From NCBI GenBank assembly GCA_964471915.1, contig CAYYID010000002.1, positions 124,001 to 188,000 on the forward strand: 64,000 nucleotides of DNA. Reading direction: 5' to 3'. Made by a program: the position numbers and the translations under genes. Under the pieces are notes generated by a model. That model was not told the origin of the DNA, made no database searches, and saw nothing but the letters and a program-made list of their open reading frames with translations. This DNA comes from JAIEPW01 sp964471915 (GTDB lineage: Bacteria > Acidobacteriota > Terriglobia > Bryobacterales > Bryobacteraceae). How positions within the stretch are numbered: position 1 is the first letter of the stretch; each line of letters opens with the position of its first letter. Positions 28,239-36,928 of the stretch are shown in pieces.

Positions 28239-30443
28239 ATGTCTCTCGTCGGGATCTCCGGACCTCCTTCCGCCGCCAACGCCGTGCTTCGCCTCCACCC
28301 GACCGACAACGCCGGCGTGGCGCGCGTGGCGCTTCCGGCCGGTTTTCGCCTGACGCTCGATGGCCGGGACGCGCAAACCCGCACGGAGATCGCCGCGGGA
28401 CACAAGGTCGCCCTGACGCCGCTCGCCGCCGGCGAGGTCATCCGCCGCTACGGTCACGAAATCGGCCGGGCGCGGCAACCGATCGCCGCCGGGGAGCACT
28501 TGCACACACACAACGTCGACTACTATGAGCCGGCGCGCGACTTCGAGTTTCCCGCCGGGGAGTTGCCCGTGCCGGATCCCCCGGCCGGCGCTCCCACGTT
28601 TCGCGGCTACCTGCGCGCGGACGGCCGCGCCGGCACGCGCAACTACATCGCCGTGGTCGCCGCCAGCAACTGCGCCGCGCATACCGTGGAACTGATCGCC
28701 CGCAGTTATGAACACGACACGCTGCCGGCGGGCGTCGACGGCGTGGTCGGCTTCCCGCACGGCGACGGCTGCGGCTACCCCGATACGCGAAAACTGCGCC
28801 GCACGATCGCGGGCGTGGTGGCGCACCCGAATGTCGCCGGCGCCATCCTGGTCGGCCTGGGCTGCGAGGCGAATCAGATCAGCTATTACTTCAGCGAGCG
28901 CGGGCCGCAGGGCGTCCGGCTGCAGGGCCTGACGCTGCAGGAATCCGGCGGGACGGCGAAGACCATCGCGGCGGCGCGCGACGCGATCGCGCCGCTGCTC
29001 GCGGAAGCCGCCGCCGGGCAGCGCACGGAGATTCCGGCCGGAAAACTCGTGGTGGGCCTGAACTGCGGCGGATCCGATTCTTTCTCGGGGATCACCGCCA
29101 ACCCGGCGCTCGGGGTCTGCAGCGATCTGCTGGCCGGTTACGGCGGCACGGCGGTGCTGGCCGAAACGCCGGAGTGCTTCGGCGCGGAGCATCTGCTGGT
29201 GAAACGCGCGCGCAGCCGCGCCGTCGCCGAGCGATTTCTCGGCTTTCTCGAAAGCTACAAGCAATACCTGGCGCGCTTCGGCGACGAGTACAACTTCAAC
29301 CAAAACCCCTCGCCCGGCAACAAAGCCGGCGGTCTAACGACAGTGCTCGAGAAGTCGCTGGGGGCGGCGGCCAAGGCCGGCGCCACGCCGCTGATGGAGG
29401 CGGTGGACTACGCAGAGCGAATCCACGGGCCGGGCTTCGTGTTCATGAACACGCCGGGCTACGACCCGGTTTCGCTGACGGGCCTGGCGGCCGGGGGCGC
29501 GAATCTGATCGCCTTCACGACCGGCCGCGGGTCGGCGATCGGCTTTCCAACCGTGCCGGTGGTGAAGATCGCGACCAACTCGCCGATGCACGCGCGGATG
29601 AGCGACAACATGGAAGTGAACGCCGGGCGGATCGCGGACGGGGAAGCCACGGTGGAAGAAGTGGGGCGCGAGATCTTCGCCACGCTGCTGCGCGTCGCGA
29701 GCGGGGAGCGGACGGCGGCCGAGCGTTTCGGCCACCGCGAGTTCATCCCCTGGCAGACGGGACCGACGCTCCAACCGGCGCGGGGCGCAGCGCCTGATCG
29801 TGGGCCGCGAAGACGACGCTCCAGTCGAACTCGCGCCTCGCGCGTTCCAGGCCGCGGTGGCGCAACCGGGCGCGCAGGTCCGGATCGTCGCGGAGCAGTG
29901 CGATGGCCTGCGTCAGTTGCTCCGGCGCGTCCTCGGCGACCAGGAGGCCGTTCGCGCCGTGGTCGATCACGCTGGGGATGCCGCCGGTGCGCGACGCGAT
30001 CACAGGCACGCCCGCCGCGTTGGCCTCGCAGAGCACGCGTCCCATGGTCTCGACGTCGCGCAGGCCGGTCCGGGGGTCCACGTGCTCCCGGCTGGCGAGC
30101 ACGAACTGATCCGCGGCCCAGTAGTATTCGCGGAGCCGCGCGTGGGGCACCGCGCCGAGAAACGTCACGGGCAACCCGGCCGCGGCGTGTTCGTAGCGGG
30201 AGCGATGCCGGCCGTCGCCGGCGATCGCGAGGTGCACACCTTCGGTCCGCGCGACAGCCTCGAGCAGCGTCTCGATGCCTTTCTTCGGCACCAGCCGGCA
30301 GGCGGTCAGCAACAGATGCCGGTCCTCGGGGAGGCCCAACTCGCGCCGCGAGGCCAGCGGAGCCGCGCCGGGGCGGAAGTGCGCCGCATCCACGCCACCG
30401 GGGACCACGCGCACCCGCTCCGGGTCCAATCCGCTTTCGGTGA
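28239..30443 (+). CDS. Altronate/galactarate dehydratase-type protein (UxaA family) with abnormal antisense C-terminal extension
   Basis: The start is ATG 28239 (MSLVGISGPPS). Residues about 10-95 form an SAF-type domain and 125-511 the dehydratase domain: RADGRAGTRNYIAVVAASNCAAHTV, FPHGDGCGYP, GLGCEANQ, LNCGGSDSFSGITANPALG and NPSPGNKAGGLTT (cluster-binding/active-site landmarks). It should dehydrate altronate or a similar sugar acid. The family normally ends near EFIPWQTGPTL (residue 511), but no stop follows; the frame runs another 223 codons, Arg/Pro-rich, entirely antisense to the GT4 gene, until 30443. An out-of-frame TGA lies at 29795-29797, so a lost stop or frameshift is likely. Confidence 0.82.
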   Translation: MSLVGISGPPSAANAVLRLHPTDNAGVARVALPAGFRLTLDGRDAQTRTEIAAGHKVALTPLAAGEVIRRYGHEIGRARQPIAAGEHLHTHNVDYYEPARDFEFPAGELPVPDPPAGAPTFRGYLRADGRAGTRNYIAVVAASNCAAHTVELIARSYEHDTLPAGVDGVVGFPHGDGCGYPDTRKLRRTIAGVVAHPNVAGAILVGLGCEANQISYYFSERGPQGVRLQGLTLQESGGTAKTIAAARDAIAPLLAEAAAGQRTEIPAGKLVVGLNCGGSDSFSGITANPALGVCSDLLAGYGGTAVLAETPECFGAEHLLVKRARSRAVAERFLGFLESYKQYLARFGDEYNFNQNPSPGNKAGGLTTVLEKSLGAAAKAGATPLMEAVDYAERIHGPGFVFMNTPGYDPVSLTGLAAGGANLIAFTTGRGSAIGFPTVPVVKIATNSPMHARMSDNMEVNAGRIADGEATVEEVGREIFATLLRVASGERTAAERFGHREFIPWQTGPTLQPARGAAPDRGPRRRRSSRTRASRVPGRGGATGRAGPDRRGAVRWPASVAPARPRRPGGRSRRGRSRWGCRRCATRSQARPPRWPRRARVPWSRRRAGRSGGPRAPGWRARTDPRPSSIRGAARGAPRRETSRATRPRRVRSGSDAGRRRRSRGAHLRSARQPRAASRCLSSAPAGRRSATDAGPRGGPTRAARPAEPRRGGSAPHPRHRGPRAPAPGPIRFR

Positions 30444-30978
30444 GGCGATCGCTGGTGTAGTGGCTGTTCGCGAGCACCTGCTCCAACTGCCGGGCGGAGG
30501 CCGCCGCGACACGCCGCCGCTCGTCGATGAGCCAGTTTTCGACGCGCTCCGGCCACTCCAGCCGCCGGAAGCGCGCGTAGAGCCGGTCCTCGATCCAGGG
30601 CGCGGCCAGGGCGCGGCTTCCAGTGCGGTACGGCCACGCGATCCACGGGCGCAGGATGTCGTTGCCGGCGGAACGGGCCATCACCGGCAGCCCGGTCATC
30701 TCGTGGAGCTGGCCGTAGAAGATTGTCGAGGCGTAGATCGCTTCGGCGCGGTACTGCCGCGCCATCCGCGCCAGCACGCGCAGATTCTCGCGGAACGAAA
30801 CGCGGCTCAGGCAACGGTGGACGGGGAAAGGCCAGGGCGGATCCGGGGTTGCGGAGCGGTAGGTGGCTACGTGGAGATCGTGTCCCAGGGCCTTCCAGTA
30901 GTGGCACAGGTGCACGGCGTGCGTCTGCATCCCGCCGAAGCTGGGCGGGAATTCGGTGAGGATCAACAGGATCCGCAT
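29743..30978 (-). CDS. GT4-family glycosyltransferase
   Basis: A 411-residue retaining glycosyltransferase. The N-terminal nucleotide-sugar fold begins MRILLILTEFPPSFGGMQTHAVHL, the acceptor-domain stretch VPGGVDAAHFRPG is at about 192-204, LLTACRLVPKKGIETLLEAV starts the C-terminal Rossmann domain, and ETMGRVLCEANAAGVPVIASRTGGIPSVI holds the donor-binding Glu. The last 15-20 residues (RPAPVGASVPSARG) are read from the opposite strand of the dehydratase gene, so the 3' ends overlap. Part of the polysaccharide cluster but transcribed separately. Confidence 0.92.
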   Translation of the reverse strand: MRILLILTEFPPSFGGMQTHAVHLCHYWKALGHDLHVATYRSATPDPPWPFPVHRCLSRVSFRENLRVLARMARQYRAEAIYASTIFYGQLHEMTGLPVMARSAGNDILRPWIAWPYRTGSRALAAPWIEDRLYARFRRLEWPERVENWLIDERRRVAAASARQLEQVLANSHYTSDRLTESGLDPERVRVVPGGVDAAHFRPGAAPLASRRELGLPEDRHLLLTACRLVPKKGIETLLEAVARTEGVHLAIAGDGRHRSRYEHAAAGLPVTFLGAVPHARLREYYWAADQFVLASREHVDPRTGLRDVETMGRVLCEANAAGVPVIASRTGGIPSVIDHGANGLLVAEDAPEQLTQAIALLRDDPDLRARLRHRGLERARREFDWSVVFAAHDQALRPAPVGASVPSARG

Positions 30979-30999
30979 CGCGGGGTTCCCGCGATTCTA
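30979..30999 (-). promoter_or_regulatory. -10-like element and leader hairpin of the GT4 gene
   Basis: On the minus strand TAGAAT (30999-30994, five of six) is followed directly by an inverted repeat, arms CGCGGG and CCCGCG (30993-30979) around AAC, that ends at the base before the ATG. The hairpin fills the whole leader and could hide the start codon. TTGTTC 15 bp upstream is a possible -35. Confidence 0.45.
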
Positions 31000-31053
31000 G
31001 CAGCTAACGCGAGTGAACAAGCGCGATGAAAGGACGAATGACCTTTGGTAGGT

Positions 31054-31461
31054 CTAGTTCGCCAGCGCCGAGCCCACAGCTTCGCTGGCAGCTCCGGCGC
31101 GGCCGCCCTTCGCGTACCGGACCTGCTGGGTCGCGTCCACGTAGAAATAGTGCTCGCCGGACTTCGGATCCGCCGTGCACGTGAACCGGCCTGCCTGCGC
31201 GTCGCAAGTGATGGCGTAGCCGCTGCGCGGCCATTGCGCGGCCAGGAAGCCGAGCCGCTTCAGCTCATCTACGTTCGCATAGCTGCCGCGGATCTGATAC
31301 TGCGCGGTTTCCGCCGCGCCCAAGTCCTTCAGGTCCGCGAGCGCCGCCTGGGCGTCCTGCGGCAAGCTGCCGCGCAACCCCTGGGCGCGATCCGCGCCGG
31401 GCTTCGGAGCGCTCTGGCAGGCCGCCAACGCGAGCGTTGCGCACAATAAAACAATCCGCAT
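31054..31461 (-). CDS. Lipoprotein with pilin-like periplasmic domain
   Basis: A 135-residue lipoprotein: signal peptide with lipobox LAAC (12-15, Cys15 lipidated). The mature part (about 45-120) resembles the globular part of type IV pilin-like proteins common in Acidobacteria: DELKRLGFLAAQWPRSGYAITCDAQAGRFTCTADP and HYFYVDATQQVRYA. No prepilin cleavage site is present, so it is membrane-anchored by lipid rather than assembled as a pilus. It follows the M20 peptidase by 11 bp and is likely co-transcribed. Confidence 0.8.
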   Translation of the reverse strand: MRIVLLCATLALAACQSAPKPGADRAQGLRGSLPQDAQAALADLKDLGAAETAQYQIRGSYANVDELKRLGFLAAQWPRSGYAITCDAQAGRFTCTADPKSGEHYFYVDATQQVRYAKGGRAGAASEAVGSALAN

Positions 31462-31472
31462 CAGTCTTGATC

Positions 31473-32858
31473 TTACTTCTTTGCGGCGAGCGCCGTCACC
31501 ACGTCCCAGTTCAGTTTCACGAACGTGTGCAGGGAGCTTTCGAGAATGCGCTCCAGGTCCGAATGCGCGCCGTAGCCTTTCGGACCGTCTTCTTCATCGG
31601 TGAGGGGGCCGATGCCGAAGCACTCCACGCCCTTCGCGCGCAGGAACGCCATGTCGGTGGCGCCGGTGGCCATGATCGGCAGCGTCACCGCGCCATAGTG
31701 CTTCGTGTTCATGGCTTCCAGCACGCGGAAGGCCTCGCCCTTGAGGTTCGACGGTTTGGCGACCGGGCGGACGTTGCGGCTCTCCGGCTCCACGGTGATC
31801 GCCGGATCGTTGATCACCTGCTTCACCAGCTCGCGGAACTTCGCCATGTCCTCGTCAGGCAGCGCGCGGACGTCGAAGATCGCCTCGGCCTCGGAAGGGA
31901 TGACGTTGATCTGATAGCCGCCCTTGATGAGGTTGGGCGAAAGCGAAGTCCGCAGCATGGAGTGGTGCGCGGGCTCGTTGACGGCAAGATACTCCTGAAG
32001 CGCGGCGGCCTTTTCGGGATTCAGCAGCGCGTTGTAGCGCGCGGCTTCCTCGGGGGTCGAGATGGTGGCGAGCTTCTCGAAGTAGTAGCGCGTCGTGTCG
32101 TTCAGCCGCATGGGGGAATGCCACGTCGCCAGTTTCTCCACGGCGCGCGACAGGTGCAGGATCGAATTGGTCCGCAGGGGGCGCGACCCGTGCCCGGCGG
32201 GTCCGCGGGCGATCAGCTTGATGCCGTTCGGGATCTTCTCCGCCGTCTGGACGCCGGCAAAGCGGACCTTCCCCGCGCGGCGCTGCACGCCGGCGCCTTC
32301 CGCCAGGCAGATTTCCGCTTCGATTTCGGACCAGTGGTTGTTGACCAGGTACTCGATGCCGACTTTGGTGGACGCCTCTTCGCCGGCCTCCGCCACGAAG
32401 ATCACGTCGCGATCGAGCGCGACCTTCCCGCGCTTCAGGAGCAGCATGGTCATCAACGCGGCCACCAGGTTGTCCTTGTCGTCCACGGTGCCTCGGCCGT
32501 AGATGTAGCCGCCGTCGCGCGCGGCCGAGAACGGGCCGAAGCGGGTCCACTTGGCGGGGTCCACTTTCACGGTATCCGTGTGACCCATGATCAGCAGCGG
32601 CCGCTTGGCGCCGGAACCCTTCAGGCGGGCGATGACGTTCATGCGGTCGGGCTCCAGGCCCACCAGCTTGGCGGGGATCCCGTCGGCTTCCAGCACCTTC
32701 TTGACGTACTCGGCCGCGCGGGTCTCGTTGCCGGGCGGATTCTGCGTATCGAACTGCACCAGCGCCTGGAAGTGGCGGAGGGTTTCGGCTTCGACCTTGG
32801 CCCAATCGGGGGCCTGGGCCAGCAGGGGTAGGGCGAGGAGAGCGGCAGACCAGCGCAT
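31473..32858 (-). CDS. Secreted M20-family metallopeptidase
   Basis: A 461-residue exported zinc peptidase/amidohydrolase. The signal peptide is 1-15 (LLALPLLAQA). The zinc-site motifs are complete: GHTDTVK (92-98, His93 with Asp95), GRGTVDDKDN (121-130, Asp126), AEAGEEAST (156-164, Glu160 base and Glu161), and GHGSRPL near 285. Length fits M20A/ArgE-like carboxypeptidases with the inserted dimerisation domain (about 210-320). The substrate cannot be predicted; it most likely trims peptides in the periplasm. First gene of a unit with the lipoprotein. Confidence 0.92.
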   Translation of the reverse strand: MRWSAALLALPLLAQAPDWAKVEAETLRHFQALVQFDTQNPPGNETRAAEYVKKVLEADGIPAKLVGLEPDRMNVIARLKGSGAKRPLLIMGHTDTVKVDPAKWTRFGPFSAARDGGYIYGRGTVDDKDNLVAALMTMLLLKRGKVALDRDVIFVAEAGEEASTKVGIEYLVNNHWSEIEAEICLAEGAGVQRRAGKVRFAGVQTAEKIPNGIKLIARGPAGHGSRPLRTNSILHLSRAVEKLATWHSPMRLNDTTRYYFEKLATISTPEEAARYNALLNPEKAAALQEYLAVNEPAHHSMLRTSLSPNLIKGGYQINVIPSEAEAIFDVRALPDEDMAKFRELVKQVINDPAITVEPESRNVRPVAKPSNLKGEAFRVLEAMNTKHYGAVTLPIMATGATDMAFLRAKGVECFGIGPLTDEEDGPKGYGAHSDLERILESSLHTFVKLNWDVVTALAAKK

Positions 32859-32900
32859 GGGGCTTATGGTATCAGTGGGTCCGGCGCCGTTGTAGGCCCT

Positions 32901-33344
32901 TTACCGACCCGGTGCGCCGATGACGACAAGGTTCTCGGCGGTCGCACCCATCACCGCCTTCAAGGGAACGGTACGGTCGAACGTCGCGAACCGCCCGCGA
33001 TTCCGCACGGCAAGCCCCAGCAGGTACACATCGGTGACCTGCTTCGGTCCAGCGACGTACTCCATGCGAAACAGGGTTTCGTCCAGCAACGAAACGCCGG
33101 TCGCCCAGTATTCGTGATTCGTGCTTGCGCACAACGACTCGAGCGACTGGACGGCTTCAACCATGCGTATGCCGAGGTCGTAATTGGGATTGGAGATGAC
33201 CCGGACGAAGCCGTTGACGGTCAGGGCACACGAAGCCCACCCATGGCTCGCCTCCGCCGCGAACCAGGCGTGAGCTGCGTCGTGGTGGGGATGTGACGGG
33301 TCCGAGAGAGCGATCAGAACGTTAATGTCCAGCAGCGCCCTCAT
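32901..33344 (-). CDS. PIN-domain toxin (VapC-like) with altered active site
   Basis: A 147-residue PIN ribonuclease toxin. Asp6 (LLDINVLIALSD), Asp105 (QVTDVYLLGLAV) and Asp123 (FATFDRT) are the metal-binding aspartates. The family usually has TENGFVR at the second acidic position; here it reads TVNGFVR (42-48), so the catalytic Glu43 is replaced by Val. The fold seems complete and the pairing with an antitoxin is intact, so the gene may encode a weakened or inactive nuclease. Start overlaps the antitoxin stop by four bases. Confidence 0.88.
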   Translation of the reverse strand: MRALLDINVLIALSDPSHPHHDAAHAWFAAEASHGWASCALTVNGFVRVISNPNYDLGIRMVEAVQSLESLCASTNHEYWATGVSLLDETLFRMEYVAGPKQVTDVYLLGLAVRNRGRFATFDRTVPLKAVMGATAENLVVIGAPGR

Positions 33345-33568
33345 TCGTCATCGTCCCGGAGCCGATTCACCAAGTCCATGCTCGGCACGAGGGATCCCGG
33401 TTTACGTTGGAACAACGTCACGCCGTTCCGCACCTTCGGCGCGGCGACCGGCTCCAACGCCTTGCGCGCGAGATCTGACAAAACGGCACCTGCCGTCCGG
33501 CCTTGGATTTGAGCCAGCTCCTTGGCGGCAGCAAGAACGTCGTCATCGATCTCCAACGTCGTACGCAT
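33341..33568 (-). CDS. Ribbon-helix-helix antitoxin (VapB-like)
   Basis: A 75-residue antitoxin starting ATG 33568 (MRTTLEIDDDVLAAAKELAQ), followed by GRTAGAVLSDLARKALEP, a ribbon-helix-helix DNA-binding fold. The C-terminal half (VRNGVTLFQRKPGSLVPSMDLVNRLRDDDE) should wrap the PIN toxin. The upstream frame to 33682 crosses the terminator and is not used. It overlaps the toxin start (ATGA), as usual for TA operons, and repeats lie just upstream. Confidence 0.9.
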   Translation of the reverse strand: MRTTLEIDDDVLAAAKELAQIQGRTAGAVLSDLARKALEPVAAPKVRNGVTLFQRKPGSLVPSMDLVNRLRDDDE

Positions 33569-33580
33569 GAAGCTAGCATA

Positions 33581-33604
33581 GCATCTGATGCGTGATGCGT
33601 GATG
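33581..33604. repeat. Operator-like repeats upstream of the vapBC-like operon
   Basis: GCATCTGATGC (33581-33591) is a perfect palindrome, and it overlaps a tandem array of the 7-mer TGATGCG (33586-33592, 33593-33599, then TGATG 33600-33604). It lies 13-36 bp upstream of the antitoxin ATG, where autoregulators bind. Confidence 0.6.
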
Positions 33605-33634
33605 TTCGCTGAGCGTCGGCTCGGGTTCTCCGCA

Positions 33635-33673
33635 AGAAAGAAAACGGGCCCGTCCAATTCTCGGACGGGCCCG
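33635..33673 (-). terminator. Intrinsic terminator of the sortilin-like gene
   Basis: On the minus strand an 11-bp perfect stem, arms CGGGCCCGTCC (33673-33663) and GGACGGGCCCG (33655-33645) with a 7-nt loop, is followed by the T-rich tail TTTTCTTTCT. It lies 24 bp after the stop of the minus-strand gene and is a classical Rho-independent terminator. Confidence 0.95.
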
Positions 33674-33697
33674 AATCGGCACTGCTTTGCCCTCAGC

Positions 33698-36600
33698 CTA
33701 AGGGACTGCGACCGCCGGAACTGCGGCGGCGGCCACCAGCTTGTTGAACGCCGGGACGTCTTCCTTGGCCAGCTTGTCGACCTTGGCCACGGCGTCGGCG
33801 AGCAGCTTCTTCACGGTCGCCAACTCGGTGATCTGCGGCTCGGTGGGCGCCGCGGCAAAGCCGTCGAGCGCATTCAACAACTGGTTGATCCGCTGGGTGA
33901 CCGGCGGAGGCGTGAACGTCAGCGGCGGGCCCGCGCTACCCTGGGGCTCGCTGGGACCTTCTTCTCCGGCGCGGGGCGCCGTCAGCGAAGGCACGGGACC
34001 CGTGGGCGCGCCGCCGCCGCCCCGGCGTCCGCCGCCACCGCCCCCGCCGCCGAAGCCGAAACCGCCCGCGAAGTTGCCGCGCACGTCGTTGATCTTCTTG
34101 CGCAGATCTTCGGCCGCCGTGCGGATGTTCTCGGGCAGGCGCGGCGCGCCGGGAGCGCGCCAGGCATTGACGAGCTGGGTCATCGAACCGCTCATCGCGT
34201 TGAACCGCCGCTGCGCGGCGTCCGAGTCCTTGGCGAGTTGGTACAGGTCCGCGATCATCTGGCTCCGCTTCTGGCGGTCCGCCGAGGTGAAGAAGGTCAG
34301 GCGCGGGTCATCCTCCACCACCAGCGGCTTGGTGAGGGTGGCTCCCGCCGCCGTCAGGCGCACGGTGTATTCGCCGGGCTCGACCATGGGTCCGCCGCGG
34401 CCGATGCCGAAGAACGCGAAGCCTTCCGCGCCGAACTGCTCGAACATCCGCTGTTCGTCTTCCGACGGCCGCGTCGGGCGGTCCCAGCGCAGATCCCACA
34501 CGGCGCGGTTGATTCCCGCCTCGGCCGGCGGATTCTGCAAGGTGCGCACCACGCGGCCGGCCTTGTCGAGGATATCGAGCTTGAGGTCGCGCGGGCTGGC
34601 CTTGGTCTTCAAGTGGTAGTCGATCATCGCGCCGTAGGGCGGGTTCTGCCCGAGATAGAACAGGTGTCCGGTGCTACCGCGCTTGTTGGCCAACCGCCAC
34701 TGGACCGCCGCGCGGGTGTCGAACAGGTGCGCGTTCGCCGCCATCACCTGCGTGCTCAACTGCTCGAGCGGCGCGAGGTTGTCGAGGATCCAGATGGAAC
34801 GGCCGTGCGTGCCGAGCACCAGATCGTTGTCGCGCGCGTGGATGGCGATATCGTCCACCGGGACGCGCGGCAGGTTGTTCTTCAGCTCGAACCAGTTGGC
34901 GCCCCGGTCGAGCGAAACGTACAAGCCGTACTCGCCGCCCGCGAAGAGCAGGTTCTGGTTGCGCGGGTGCTCGCGGATGACGTTCAGCGACCCGCCGTTC
35001 TTGGGGATGCCGCTGGTGATCGACTTCCAGGTCTCGCCGAAGTCCTCCGTCAGATAGGCGTAGATGCCGAAGTCGTTGCCGCGATGGCCGTCGAACACCG
35101 CGTAGGCGCGCCCCTCGGCGTACTTGGAGGCGATCACGCGGCTGACGTAGGTCCCCTTGGGGACGCCCGGCACGTTGCCAATGACGTTCTTCCAGGTTTC
35201 GCCGTCCTTGGTGACCTGCAGGTTGCCGTCGTCAGTGCCCACCCAGTAGATGCCGGCGCGGATGGGCGACTCGGAGAGCGTGGTCGAGGTCGGGAACGCC
35301 TGCACGCCGTCATGCCGCGAGAGCATGGTGCGGTCCGGCAGCTTGCCCATGATCGGCTGCTTCTCGCGATCGACGTTCGTGGTGACATCGGGCGAGATCT
35401 TCTTCCAGGAGTTGCCCTGGTCGGTGGACTTGAAGACGAAGTTGCCGCCGTAGAGCAGCGTCTTGCGGTCATGCTTCGAAACCACGAGCGGGGAGTTCCA
35501 TTGGAAGCGGTAACGCGCTTCGCCCTCGGCTTCGCGCGGGCGGATGGAACGCGATTCATGGGTGCGCAGGTCGCGGCGCAGCAGGTTGCCGTCCTGGGAC
35601 TCGGCGTAAACGATCCAGGGCTCCTCGGGGTCCATCTGGGAGTAGAAGCCGTCGCCGCCGCCAATGGTGGTCCATTCGTCGTTCGAGATGCCGCGGGATT
35701 CCAGCGACATCGAGGGTCCGCACCACGAGTTGTTGTCCTGGAGGCCGCCGCAGATGCGGTAGGGCTTCTGCATGTCGAGGCCGATTTCGTAGTACTGGCC
35801 GAGGGCGACGTTGTTGGCGAACACCCAGGTGCGGCCGGCGTCGTAGGAGAAGTGGAGCCCGCCGTCGGAGCCCGTGAACATGTGGTTCGAATTGGCCGGG
35901 TTGATCCAGAGGGCGTGGTAGTCGCCGTGGATGCGTTGCACGCGGTTCTCGACGAAGGTCCTGCCGCCGTCGTCGGAGTAGGACATGTTGGCGCCCAGCA
36001 CCCAGATGCGCTGGTCGTTGTTCGGGTCGATGTGGACCTGCGAGTAGTACATCGGGCGGGGGTTGGTGTCGCTCATCTTGCGCCAGGTCTCGCCCTTGTC
36101 CTCGGAGCGATAGATGCCGCCGCGCTGGTGCTCGATCAGCGCGTAGACGATGTTGGGATTGCGGCGGTAGACGTTGACGCCGATGCGGCCCTTATCGCCC
36201 TCGGGCAGGCCGCTGGTGAGGATCTTCCAGGTGGCCCCGCCGTCGGTGGTCTTGTAGAGCGCGCTGCCCGGGCCGCCGCCGTTGAAGCCCCACGGAGTCC
36301 GGCGGCGCTGGTAGGCGCCGGCGTAGAGCGTGTCGGGCGACTCGGGATCCATGGCCAGATCGTTCACGCCGGTGTCGGCGTTGACGAACAGGATCTTCGT
36401 CCAGGTCCTGCCGCCGTCGGTGGTCTTGTACACGCCGCGCTCGTCATTGGCGCCCCACAGGTGTCCGGCGGCGGCCACGTAGACGACATTGGGATTGCGC
36501 GGATGGATCAGGACGCGCCCGATGTGGTGCGTGTCCTTAAGCCCGGTGTTGGTCCAGGTGCGGCCGCCGTCGGTGGACTTGTAGACGCCGTTGCCCCACG

Positions 36601-36928
36601 ACGAACTCTGGCGGTTATTGGACTCGCCGGAGCCGACCCAGACGACGGAGGGGTCCGACGGCGCCACCGTGATGTCGCCGATGGTGGAGACCTCTTCCTT
36701 GTCGAAGAGCGGGGTCCAGGTGGTGCCGGAGTTCTCGGTCTTCCAGACGCCGCCGGAGGCGGTGGCTACATAGAGGATGCGGGGGTCGCTTTCGACCACC
36801 GCGACATCGTTGATGCGGCCGCCCATGGCGGCAGGTCCGATTTCGCGGAACTTCAGGTTCTTGAGAAGGTCGGCGGGCGATTGCGCCCACAGGGCTGCGG
36901 CAAACAGGAAAGCTGAAAAGATTCGCAT
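33698..36928 (-). CDS. Secreted sortilin/VPS10-like beta-propeller protein
   Basis: A 1076-residue exported protein starting ATG 36928 (MRIFSAFLFAAALWAQ signal peptide; Shine-Dalgarno GGAG upstream). Residues about 20-740 contain many Asp-box/BNR-type repeats (YKSTDGGRTWT, YKTTDGGRTWT, YRSEDKGETWR, FSYDAGRTWV, KSTDQGNSWKK), building one or two ten-bladed propellers like those of sortilin and related exo-glycosidase-type proteins. A beta-sandwich follows (about 770-900) and then a region with a Gly run (about 950-975, GFGFGGGGGGGG). Ligand or substrate is unknown; it may bind glycans or peptides at the cell surface. Confidence 0.9.
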   Translation of the reverse strand: MRIFSAFLFAAALWAQSPADLLKNLKFREIGPAAMGGRINDVAVVESDPRILYVATASGGVWKTENSGTTWTPLFDKEEVSTIGDITVAPSDPSVVWVGSGESNNRQSSSWGNGVYKSTDGGRTWTNTGLKDTHHIGRVLIHPRNPNVVYVAAAGHLWGANDERGVYKTTDGGRTWTKILFVNADTGVNDLAMDPESPDTLYAGAYQRRRTPWGFNGGGPGSALYKTTDGGATWKILTSGLPEGDKGRIGVNVYRRNPNIVYALIEHQRGGIYRSEDKGETWRKMSDTNPRPMYYSQVHIDPNNDQRIWVLGANMSYSDDGGRTFVENRVQRIHGDYHALWINPANSNHMFTGSDGGLHFSYDAGRTWVFANNVALGQYYEIGLDMQKPYRICGGLQDNNSWCGPSMSLESRGISNDEWTTIGGGDGFYSQMDPEEPWIVYAESQDGNLLRRDLRTHESRSIRPREAEGEARYRFQWNSPLVVSKHDRKTLLYGGNFVFKSTDQGNSWKKISPDVTTNVDREKQPIMGKLPDRTMLSRHDGVQAFPTSTTLSESPIRAGIYWVGTDDGNLQVTKDGETWKNVIGNVPGVPKGTYVSRVIASKYAEGRAYAVFDGHRGNDFGIYAYLTEDFGETWKSITSGIPKNGGSLNVIREHPRNQNLLFAGGEYGLYVSLDRGANWFELKNNLPRVPVDDIAIHARDNDLVLGTHGRSIWILDNLAPLEQLSTQVMAANAHLFDTRAAVQWRLANKRGSTGHLFYLGQNPPYGAMIDYHLKTKASPRDLKLDILDKAGRVVRTLQNPPAEAGINRAVWDLRWDRPTRPSEDEQRMFEQFGAEGFAFFGIGRGGPMVEPGEYTVRLTAAGATLTKPLVVEDDPRLTFFTSADRQKRSQMIADLYQLAKDSDAAQRRFNAMSGSMTQLVNAWRAPGAPRLPENIRTAAEDLRKKINDVRGNFAGGFGFGGGGGGGGRRGGGGAPTGPVPSLTAPRAGEEGPSEPQGSAGPPLTFTPPPVTQRINQLLNALDGFAAAPTEPQITELATVKKLLADAVAKVDKLAKEDVPAFNKLVAAAAVPAVAVP

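Noticed and set aside
33586..33604. CRISPR-like repeats
   Set aside because: Seven-base tandem copies without spacers; no cas genes in the window.
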